DNA of 64,000 bases from Tubulanus polymorphus. Its lineage: Eukaryota > Nemertea > Palaeonemertea > Tubulaniformes > Tubulanidae. Below, piece by piece: positions 47,276 to 58,400 of the stretch. Position 1 is the first letter of the stretch, and each line of letters opens with the position of its first letter. A program made the position numbers and the translations under genes. The DNA lies in the NCBI RefSeq assembly GCF_964204645.1, contig NC_134035.1, positions 13,435,951 to 13,499,950 of the forward strand, read 5' to 3'. Below the pieces are notes generated by a model. That model was not told the origin of the DNA. It worked only from the letters and a program-made list of their open reading frames with translations, and ran no database searches.

Positions 47276-47945
47276 TCAATGCTCGGCAGTGACGTGGAAT
47301 ATCATTCTCTCGTCATGTTACGCCCCTTTCAAGATGTAGCATGATAGTGTGTAATTTTCTAAATGGAAATGTGCGCTCCGCTCGCGAGCTGCGACCTGTA
47401 AATCTGAATCAGTATCTGACACGACGTGTCTTTGAGCAGAGTTACTCTGATGAAATGGCGCTACCACGAATAGCTCAAACCTTTCAACGACAACTTGCAA
47501 ATACCTTTCATCTCTCTTGTTTAAGATAATTCATTTCTTTCTATTTCCTCTTTAGGCCAATAACTATATAATTAGTGCCTTGCCTATTTAACTCACAAGA
47601 AATTAATTCTTTCCATGGCCCAACCCGGACGGGGTGTTAACGATTGGAGACCGAATTCCAAGGATTCAACCAAAACCAGGATATTAAAAACTTAGTAATC
47701 TCTGACCACAACTGACCAATTCAAACTTCTAGAATATCGGAAAATGTGAAATCGAATTTGATGTAAAAATTCCGTGGATTAATGCTCATAGATTGTCCAA
47801 CAGGCACGTGACCACAATTACCATATGGGGCTTATGGAATAATGAGACGTTTTTTAAGGTTTTTCCGTCGAAAGGACTCATATATAGATTGTTTATTCAA
47901 TAACTGACCAGCAGTATTTGGGTGATGTTCAGATCAGTCAGAATG
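47276..47945 (-). promoter_or_regulatory. Upstream flank shared by the GPCR copies
   Basis: The first about 240 bp ('caatgctcggcagtgacgtg', 'ttacgcccctttcaagatgt', 'gaaatgtgcgctccgctcgc') are near-identical to 55270-55449 and 58136-58385. Weaker similarity extends to the 'aactgaccagca' segment. This is the presumed 5' UTR and proximal promoter; no TATA was assigned. The small open frames here are not conserved as proteins. Confidence 0.6.
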
Positions 47946-48290
47946 GTCTTGCATAGCGAGTTACCAGTTATTTTCAAACGAGCCAAGTGCGGGATTTCAT
48001 TTTACGTCTTATGGAATTATAATGGAAAATGTGATTTTAGTAATTCAAACAGTGTGTGTGCGCGCGCATGTTTTTAAATTCTAGTTATCCTTCACAATTC
48101 CACCCGGTACCACAGAGTTCTCTATAGATTCGACTCCAAGAGAATTAACCGATTTCAAATAAATGCAAGAAGCCGATATTGTAATTTTAGACTTGATCGA
48201 CTTTTATTTCACGAGATAAAAATCATCAATTCACATCAGTTGTAAAATACAATCTATAACGATGCTCTATGATCATATTATCACGACGAA

Positions 48291-48406
48291 CCAATCAACG
48301 CGACAGGTTCTAGTGACGTCACCAACGTCGCAGCCAATCAACATGCACGAAGCCGTTTCTCACAGCGCGTTTTAACCAATCAACGCACACGGAGCTAATG
48401 ACGTAA
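48291..48406. promoter_or_regulatory. Periodic CCAAT/CRE cluster
   Basis: CCAATCAAC occurs at 48291, 48334 and 48376 (spacing 43 and 42 bp, four helical turns). TGACGTCA lies at 48314 and TGACGTAA at 48399, 85 bp apart. Three NF-Y-type sites with interleaved CRE sites look like a promoter or enhancer. It lies about 1 kb upstream of GPCR copy 1 (minus) and about 1 kb downstream of the cyclase stop. Its target is unknown. Confidence 0.5.
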
Positions 48407-49432
48407 ACATCAATCTACGCGAGAGGGAACACTGCTGAGACGACACCTATCGGGAACTACGGGCGGTAGGATGCGTGCTAGGGGTTGCTGTAATCCCGTC
48501 ATCAGGGCCAAGCTGAAACATCAAAAACGAAGGGAACATTTATATATTTACATCTAAAACTAAAGACGTTTCTATTTAGTGATGCATCCTGCCGTTTTCC
48601 GTGCAGTGCATATATATATACTACGGGTATGAATCTGTGCAGCCTGGGAACTGAACACCAGGAAATTTTGGAAAAATTAGGCACATTTTTATGCAATTCT
48701 AGTGCATATTACTGCTTTAAGTACTGTGAACTTTTCTGTCATTGATCAATGTCGGTTGGAAGTTTTCACATGTGATTTTCAAAAGGGCTTTTGGTAAGAA
48801 AACGGGGGGGGGGGGTTGGGCACCCCGAACCGCCCCTCTGGATCCGCCCCTGTTCACCTAGAACTTCAGTGTCCGATAGGCGGATCGTGAAATAGTGTCG
48901 TAGGGCGATGGCGATCGCTGAGTGAACAGCCCACTTGGTGAACCTGGACCCTGTACCCCCTCAGCTTGGACCCAACCTGAATGGAATGATCCCTGGCTGC
49001 AAATTCATACCTGAATTACTATAGAAACATTAATTTGATTTCGGGTAGAATCAACTGTAACGATTATTGTGCTCATGCTTGATTTGTGTAAAAAAAAACA
49101 CTTAGATCCTAAAAATACCTTCACTTCCCTCGGACCCTGTTTTACACCGGGTGAGAGACCCACTACCTTGTAGTCGCAGACTGTACTTTAACTACTATTT
49201 GCGCTTCAATTGCTTCTACATTTTAATCAAAATGAAATCAACTTTTCTCTGAACTATGGAAACCATCAGGAAACACCGAGAGACGAAAAGTGAATTTTAT
49301 GCCTTTTTGCATACTATAATCAAATTTGGATTCGGCAGATTATCCGAAAAATTCAGATTTCGAATTTTAAAGTTTGTGAAATGATTTAGGCTAAAACCGA
49401 CTGTTAAAAGCGCCATCTGGTGGTGCCTGGAA
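48407..49432. other. Between the CCAAT/CRE cluster and the cyclase 3' end
   Basis: A fragment of the poly-G / 'ggatccgcccctg' element occurs at about 48800-48855. The cyclase 3' UTR should occupy the right end; a minus-strand ATTAAA lies at about 49222-49228. No other gene recognised. Confidence 0.45.
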
Positions 49433-52400
49433 CTAGATAATCGTACAGGTGCGACTATGGTTAGGACCCGTATTGTTATTGAAATACGGACCACAGCCGG
49501 ACGACGATAGATCGACTATCGCCGTTTTACGATGCGAGTCGGTATTCTGTGCTTGCGACTGCGATTCGTCGTCTGTTGTTGTCGCCGGAAGTTCCCGGAT
49601 GCAAGGATGCGACACTACCAGGATGGGTTTCACTTCGCCCGTTATTTTAGAACGAACTGGTGGCGTATCCTGACGGGGGATCGGGTAACTACTGGTCTGC
49701 ATTACCTCAGCTGCTGTATCAGCGTCGTTATGATGAGAAAGGTTTAGGACACTGGTCGCAGCGGCGTTACTTCGAATATCTGTCGCCCCCGAATCAGGAG
49801 TTTCAATTGTTTCTTCCTCGGCCCGTTCGGATCCATATTCGTCACGTGGTATCGTATCAATACTGCTGCTGTATGAGCATGCGCGTTCTTCAGAACTACC
49901 GATAATTCCGCACGATTTAGCAACAGCAGCAGCAGCAGTACCCAGCCTCACGTCCACCGTATCAGATCCTGTCTCCGAGACTGTACTGCACTCGTTAGAA
50001 TCACCGCCGTCGTCACAATAATGACCTTGACATGCGGATCGATCCATCGTGACGTCATCACAGTCGTCACCGACCGTTCCTTCTACCGATCTAGTAAGCA
50101 CCAGTTTGAGTTTGGCCATCGCTTTCAGTTTTGAGTGAACTCCTTCCAGATCGGTCACTGATTGTTTCATCGCCTCGCTCGGGTTAAACAACGCGCTCCC
50201 GAGATTCTCACCATCGATGACGTAACTGCTCGTATTTGATTGGCTGTCTGAGACGTTATCGTTCAGACGTTGTTTTTCTTCGAGCATCGATTGTATTTTC
50301 GGGTCGCTCGGATCCAGTTCGGTTTTACCTTGTAACCAAAACGTTTTCATTACTCCTTTACCCTGCAAATACAAATACGTGTTTATTGATTAAATACTGT
50401 GTGGACCTTGCTATGACTGGGCCTCGATATTGCTAGGTGTACTCAAATGGACCATTCCTCAGTTGGGGCCTTAGATATGACCACGTGGTAGTTATTATGA
50501 CCAGAACAATCTCAGACGCCAAAGCCCCAGCTAGCTATGACTAGGTCGTGGATTCAGTTTGCACAGTCGTTTCTCAAGTACGAAAGTGTTCATCTCAAAT
50601 TCTGTCAAATTGGCTTTAGAAGTATAAAATTGCCATAGAATGGTCTCCAATCTAAGATATGGTTATAAAACTGACTCAACGACTAGCCTTACTTCTGAAT
50701 TCGCTAAAGCCTTACCCTGGTCCCGGTCCCCGGTTCTAAACCCGTAAGATGCTACAGCTAGATACATTTCAATATTACCTTGATTTGAATTGTTCCCCTT
50801 TCCACTACGCTATACGGAAAACCTTCCAGCAAAACTTTAGTAGTTTCTGAAATGTGTATTTTCTGCGATTCGGAGTTGGATTCCATTCTGGACGCGGTGT
50901 TTACAGCGTCTCCGAACAAACAGTATCGAGGCATCTTTAACCCCACAACGCCCGCTACGACTGTACCAGAATGCGCTCCTGAAAATTATACGCCAAAAAT
51001 GTTATGCAAATGTCATCGTTAATCATAACTTATTACACTAATCATATCTAGTTAGACTACTAGCCAAGCGGTTGTGCATGTTTATGGCTTAGATTTAAGA
51101 TACGTTTAAGACCATCTTTGCTGATAGCCAATCTAAAAAAACTTAAAAGAGACATAGTCTAAGTTCATTTTGGTTCTTGAATAGATAATCTTTTGGTGGA
51201 CTGGATAGAAAAAACATTTCAGGACCAGGACCAGCATAAAACCATCTTAGTTCTATAGCCAACCTAACAACAGTCGCCTGTGCAACTAGGATAAGATGGT
51301 CTTGAATATGATAAGGCTTAACTCTACAAATGGTCAGGTCTTTTCAATTTCAAGTTTTCAATTTCCATCATGCAGTAGTTTAGGCAGACTCGTACCGACT
51401 CGAATAGTGATATGCGATCCTGATGATAAATCCATGATTTCCCACATAGTCGATACCATATCTAAACCCATATCACAAATATAACAAGCGTGAAATTTCG
51501 TTACAACCGGCGCACCGGCCGCTACCATATACGCGTCACCGATAGTCTCAACCTGGACAAAAAAAGATGAAAATTTGATAAAAATCTTCTTAATACATCT
51601 ATCAAACTTCAAACCTCACAAATTTTTATTTCATTAACACAAATAAAACCAACAAATGAAGAAAAATGCTGTACGGATTTCGACGTTTCGAGCTTCGACC
51701 AAAATCCTATCAGAATTCATCGATTGGATTTGTTTTGCTATGGGTAGCAGTTTCATAGATTGAGTATCGACGTTAACCCTAGGGGTAAATCCTCAATCTG
51801 GTAATAGTAACAATGAGAAACCATGGTTATAACTGACGAATTTCAAAATATTCCCAAGGCCCGGTTTCACGAACGGGGATTAAGTCCGTAATTTTAATTA
51901 ATTGTCTAATTCGAAATAAGCATTTTTGATTCGAATTATCACCTAATTCGAATCAAAAGTTAATCCCCGTTCGGGAAACCGGGCCCAGGGACTATTTTTC
52001 TCCACATCCATGAAACCCAGCCCTGGTGTGCGGTAGTTATTTCTCATACCTTGTAAACTCGATGTTTTTCGCTGAGTTGGTCGAATTTAGTGTACATCGA
52101 GTTGAGCATGGTGACCACTTGTAACGGGGTAATCTTACTGCAGATCGTCGTAAATCCGACCACGTCACTGAACAGAACAGTCACACATTCAAACGTCTAT
52201 AAACGAATTCAGAAAATATCTCAATTGATGATATTTGATTAACAGTTAATTTTGATAGTTTCGATGATCTTTATAAACAGTTAATTTTGATAGTTTCGAA
52301 AAGTTTTGAATGAATAACTCATCAGAGAAACTACAATGATTTTCATCATTTCATGATTTTCAAAACATCGAAAATGCAAAAAATAAACTGTTACATCATA

Positions 52401-55400
52401 TTAGGGATGAGGAGAGAATCCCACAATGATAATAAAAAGTCCGAAAATGAAACTTCGAGACAGTAGTTTATTTCAACGTTTATTTCTCAGTATTCCTGAA
52501 GATGACTATTAGGATATAGTCGAAACGTTGAAATAAACTACTATCTCGAAGTTTCATTTTCGGACTTTTTATTATCATTGTGGGATTCTCTCCTCATCGC
52601 GTCAACACGGATATTGTGTTTTACCTATCGTGATACATCATATTATATTGTGGGTGGATAGTGTTGGATATACTGCTGGTGGATATACTGGTGGATATTG
52701 GTAGATATACTGGTGGATACTACCGGTGAATACTGGTAGATACTGGTGGATATTGGTAGATAGACTGGTGGATACTACCGGTGAATACTGGTAGATACTA
52801 CTGGTGGATACTACTGGTGGATATTGGTAGATACTGGTGGATATTGGTAGATACTGGTGGATATTGGTAGATACTGGTGGATATTGGTAGATACTGGTGG
52901 ATATTGGTAGATACTGGTGGATATTGGTAGATACTGGTGGATACTACTGGTGGATATTGGTAGATACTACTGGTGGATACTGGTGGAAACTGGTGAACAC
53001 TACTGGATAATGGTGGATACTGGTAGATAGTATACCTCACAGGTTTCTACGGGGTCGACACCCTTTCGCAGACGATCAGCCACAGATCTGGGTATCATCT
53101 GATACAGAAGCTGATCGGTGCGTTTCATTTCCACGTGAAGACGTTTCATAAACTCCTCGAGTTTACGAGATTTCTGCTGCTCCTGGTCCAACGCTAATTT
53201 CAACTCGGCCGACTGTTGCGTACCGGCTAGGATCAGGTCACGTGACGAGTCGTGCATACTCAAGTCGTTGATGTACAAACCGGCGTTGAACATATCATTG
53301 ATATCCTTCATACTGAAAAGATCGAATAAAATCGAATTATTCATTGTAGAAATGATTGGCTATCAGTTAATTAGCTAATTGTTTTTTTTTATATATGCAA
53401 GTATAGTTACAAATGTGTTAGTTACTCAAACATGCATCCAGTCCAAATGTGGACTTACAAGTCATTCTACTTTTTGAAAAAGAATATTCAACTTTTATTA
53501 AAATTCACCAAACCGAATTAGCGGGTTTGATGTTTTTTTCCTTTAAAAATTTAAAAAAGTCTAAAAAGTCTATGGGGACATATCAATAAGTCATTCTTCA
53601 CATGAGACAGAACTTCGGCCAAGTAAGTTTTTTTCGAACAGGATTCGAACCCATAAGCCTGGAATCGGGAGACCAGCGACCTGTGACCTAAACCACTCGA
53701 CCACTGCGCTATTTCAAAGGACTGCCGAGGAATGGGATACTTACACAGGACACCCGAGGAATATAATACTATCCCAATCGTTCATGTACATCATTTGACC
53801 TTTCAATTTCAAACATTTCAAACTGCCTTCTTCCGTTTCAGACGATGACGTCATCTCGTTGTCCTTGTTAAGAAGAGAAAAGCTTATAGTTAATCAGAGG
53901 AAATTATTATAATTAGCTGCAGACTTCAGATTGTCAATATATTTCAAACGTCCTGGAGCAGCCTATTACTTACACAATAGATGAATCAGAATACACGTAT
54001 TCTATTCAATCGAACGACGATCTATTTTGCTCAAATATAAGTCAGTTTTTTTCAGTGAGCTGATTTATCAATAAGTAAGACATTATTAAGTATTCTTTCG
54101 AATAATCTCTGGACCCAGTTCCACAGTTGTCAGTTAAGATTTGACTCAGATTCAACTCATTGAAAATGAACTGATTTAAGTCAGCGTTAACTCTATAACT
54201 CGCAACTGTGGAATTGGATCCTGGAGATTAATATAGAATCATTCCGCCCAAAACTCCAATCAAACAAGAATATATAAGGTGTCATTATTGCTGCTGTTAT
54301 CGTCGCCTTTCGGAAGCATCCCGGGGATAGATTTAAACTAGTTAGTTAAAGTACATGATTAGTACCAACAATTCATTAAGACTAGTCTTTATGAATTGTT
54401 GTGAGTACTCCTACATGTATGTGTTACCTCGTTATTACAGCCATTCACAAATGTATCACTGTTCCTTCTATCCCCGCCTTTACCGTTTCCGATTGAGTGA
54501 CTACTGCACAAACTACTGGAAATCAACAATCAACAAAATATTACATAAATACATTGCACCTGATTTTCAGACTCTTTTTATTCTTAGATTATAATTTCTA
54601 CTCGAAGTTTTCCTAAGTTCCCTTTTCGAACCAACATCGTGTATAAATATTTAAAAAAAAAATAAAATAACAAATTGTATCGATTATTTATATTGTATGT
54701 AAGGTTCACGAAAAATAGATATCTATCTATCTTCGGTCGGTAACAGTTTATTTTTGATGGATACCTTTTACTGGATCGTTTGTATTGAGAAGAGGTCGGA
54801 GACTCTGATGCCCGAAACGGTTTCAGAATACTGAACTTCGCGAACGCGTTGTGAGGTTTCCGGCATTTTTCTCTCTTAAACCGAGCTGTAAATAATAAGA
54901 ATTTTAAATTGAAGTTTATTCAGACACAAAAGTTACCAGTACAGAGCAGAATACAAATATATACAAATATAAATCAGTCATTAATGTACAGTAATGTGTC
55001 AAGGATTCATCCCAAGCCAAACAAGGCTGTATTCAGAGAGGGGATGAACCCTGAAAACTGATAATGAAAATGACAATAGATTATAGAAGCGTTATGATAT
55101 TCAAAATGATACCGAGTATTGTGACTGGTCCGTAAAAGAAAATGTACGTATAAACACTGAACTGATATTGCCAGTGTATTCTCCTGGTACTCCGAGCCCA
55201 ATCGCAGTATCCGGAGTAAGTTCTTACTGTTGGCAACAGAACAGTGGTAACGTTTGAAGAACTCATCATTCAATGCTCGGCAGAGACGTGGAATATTCTT
55301 CCCTCAAACATGTTACGCCCCTTTCAAGATGTAGAATAATAGTGTGTAATTTTCTGAATGGAAATGTGCGCTCCGCTCGCGAGCTGCAACCTGTAAATCT

Positions 55401-58400
55401 GAATCAGTATCTGACACGACGTGTCCTGGAGCAGAGTTACTCTGATGGAATCTTTTGATTTGATTTGATTTCGTCACGCTACTGGTTTTTAGCTTTTGGT
55501 AATGACGTGAATTTTTATAGAATATGTTTTTTTTCACATCTGAGTCGCATCAAAATCGACGAAAAAAATGTTACTCGCTAAAAATGAACTTCTGACGATA
55601 AATTCTATGGTGTTCGATACTTTAAAAACGAACGAAAAATCCCAATCATCAGTGACTTCCTATTAATCGTAGAGAACTGAAATCTGATGTTTTTATCGGA
55701 ATCTACGCGCGTCTTGTCATTCAAATACACAATGAATAAGGCCTGTTTGATAGCTTGGTTTACGGGAACCGCCACCCGAAATTTGAAGAAAAGTCAAATA
55801 AAAAAGAGAATGTTTTTTTTAAAATTTTCATTCCCGCCTGTGGAACAAATTCAGTGAAAAAACGAGCAGAAAAAAAGTTTAATCTAGAGACTTATCCAAA
55901 TGATAACTTACGCATAGTAAATTGAATTAGATATACAAATTGAGACTCAAAAATGGAGATGACTTCAGTAGTGTGACATCTTATCCAAATAATGATTTAC
56001 GTACACTTTGTAAATTGTATTGAAAATACATATCAGGACTCATGAATAGAGAAAACTTCAATAATGTGATGACTTTATTTGATGATGATAATTAAACGAG
56101 TTTTGCTGATTATAAGATAGTTTTGTATGAAATGTTGTCTGTATGAGATGTGTGTTTGTGTTTGTAGTTGTTGCTCCGTGCAAAACGTATGATGCATTTA
56201 TCAGATATTATTTCAATGTCAAAAACAGATTTCTATATTCTTATATGAAAATAAACAAAATTCATAATTCAACGTGATCGTCATTTTGTGTCTTTAAGTT
56301 TATGCGAAGAGGCAGGTGTTTTACTGGAGCACCATCTTCACCGCGTCAGTAACAACTGATACTGATTCAGAGTGGTGCTGAGGATGTAGTACAGGGGTGT
56401 CCCGGGTTCGAACCCAGTAATTACTGATACTGATTCAGAGTGGTGCTGAGGATGTAGTACAGGGGTGTCCCGGGTTCGAACCCAGTAATTACTGATACTG
56501 ATTCAGAGCGGTGCTGAGGATGTAGTACAGGGGTGTCCCGGGTTCGAACCCAGTAATTACTGATACTGATTCAGAGTGGTGCTGAGGATGTAGTACAGTG
56601 GTGTCCCGGGTTCGAACCCAGTAATTACTGATACTGATTCAGAGTGGTGCTGAGGATGTAGTACAGGGGTGTCCCGGGTTCGAACCCAGTAATTACTGAT
56701 ACTGATTCAGAGTGGTGCTGAGGATGTAGTACGGGGGTGTCCCGGGTTCGAACCCAGTAATTACTGATACTGATTCAGAGTGGTGCTGAGGATGTAGTAC
56801 AGGGGTGTCCCGGAATCGAACCCAATAATTACTGATACTGATTCCTGGATGCTGGATAGAGGATGTACAGGGGTGTCCCTGGTTCAAACCCAGTAATTAC
56901 TGATACTGATTCAGAGTGGTACTGAAGCTGATTAAGAGGATGTTCAGGGGTGTCCCTGGTTCAAACCCAGGAATAACTTATACTGATTCAGAGTGATCCT
57001 GACGCCGAAGGAAGCACTATCATTCTGCAGATTTTAAAGTTGGACCGCGGCAGGCCGGTTTGTTACATTGTAACTGTTTAACAGCGATTCTGAATTTATT
57101 ATTTGATAAGCAATAAACGATAAAGTTCATACATGAATCTACGACGGTCATTCCGATACCGATTTTACGCCGAATCATCAGCGTTTCTACACCAGTAAGA
57201 TTTCCATAATAAACCCAAACTATTCCAGTAAAACCGAAATACTGTAGCTTTTCTAGAAATAGCACTGATTCGCAGGCGATGTACACGGCCACTAATGCAA
57301 ATGACATTCGCAAGACACGCAATTCTAATGTGTTAGTGGCGCGGCTTTTAGAACGAGTTTTACCGACACTAGAAACTTTAACAACGATTAAAACTACGAT
57401 TAAAGATATATTTATAACACCCAGTGAGACCATGGGGGCCATGATGCTGATTGTTGTAAATATCCAGCCTTGCGAGCGTCTTTTCCACTCATTAACAGAC
57501 GCAGGGTAAACTATAACATAGGATTGAATAAGAGTTGGGGGGTTGTGAATACAGGGTACTGGTATATAGGTTCGATCCGGTAGAAATATCGCAAAACAAA
57601 AACAAAAACTAAACAAACATAACACACCTATTATAGAATCCACAACTTTTCGAGTCCAAAACAATCTAGATTTTAGCGGGAAAACTATAATAACGAGTCT
57701 TTCCAAACTGACGAGAATGACGCACCAGTTTCGTATCAATTGAAACGCATAATACGGCGCCAATGCAGTTATAATGAATTCCCAACCATAAAACCAATCA
57801 TCCAAACGTAAAATGACGTCACCTATATGTATATAGAGATGCATTGCGCGTAGAGGGTACATCACGAATACGGTTGTCGAATAACATATGTCGAAAATAG
57901 CGAGAACTTTGATCAAATAATACGCTTCATTGTTCATCTTCTTTAACACTAGAAGCGTTATGATATTCAAAATGATACCGAGTATTGTGACTGGTCCGTA
58001 AAAGAAGATGTACATATAAACACTGAACTGATAATCCCAGCGTATTGCAAAGCTACTCCGTACATAATCGCAATGTCCCGAGAAGGTTCTTACAGTTGGC
58101 AACAGAACAGTGGTAACGTTTGAAGAACTCATCATTCAATGCTCGGCAGTGACGTGGAATATCATTCTCTCGTCATGTTACGCCCCTTTCAAGATGTAGC
58201 ATGATAGTGTGTAATTTTCTGAATGGAAATGTGCGCTCCGTTCCGAGCTGCGACCTGTAAATCTGAATCTGTATCTGACACGACGTGTCCTGGAGCAGAG
58301 TTACTCTGATGGAATGGCGCTACCACGAATAAAATAGCTCAAACCTTTCAACGACAACTTGCAAACAACTTTCATCTCTCTTGTTTGCTTCTATTTCCTT

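Noticed and set aside
49449-49905. Plus-strand open frames opposite the cyclase last exon
   Set aside because: Antisense shadows of the Ser/Asp-rich C-terminal tail.
52798-53040. YQYPPVST-repeat open frame
   Set aside because: Translation of the 20-bp intronic minisatellite.
53635-53709. Possible functional tRNA on the minus strand
   Set aside because: A and B boxes are present but the acceptor arms do not pair and the 3' end runs into A7; treated as a SINE or pseudogene.
56350-56985. CRISPR-like array of regular repeats
   Set aside because: Period is regular but there are no unique spacers; the whole 68-bp unit is repeated, in a eukaryotic intron. It is a minisatellite.
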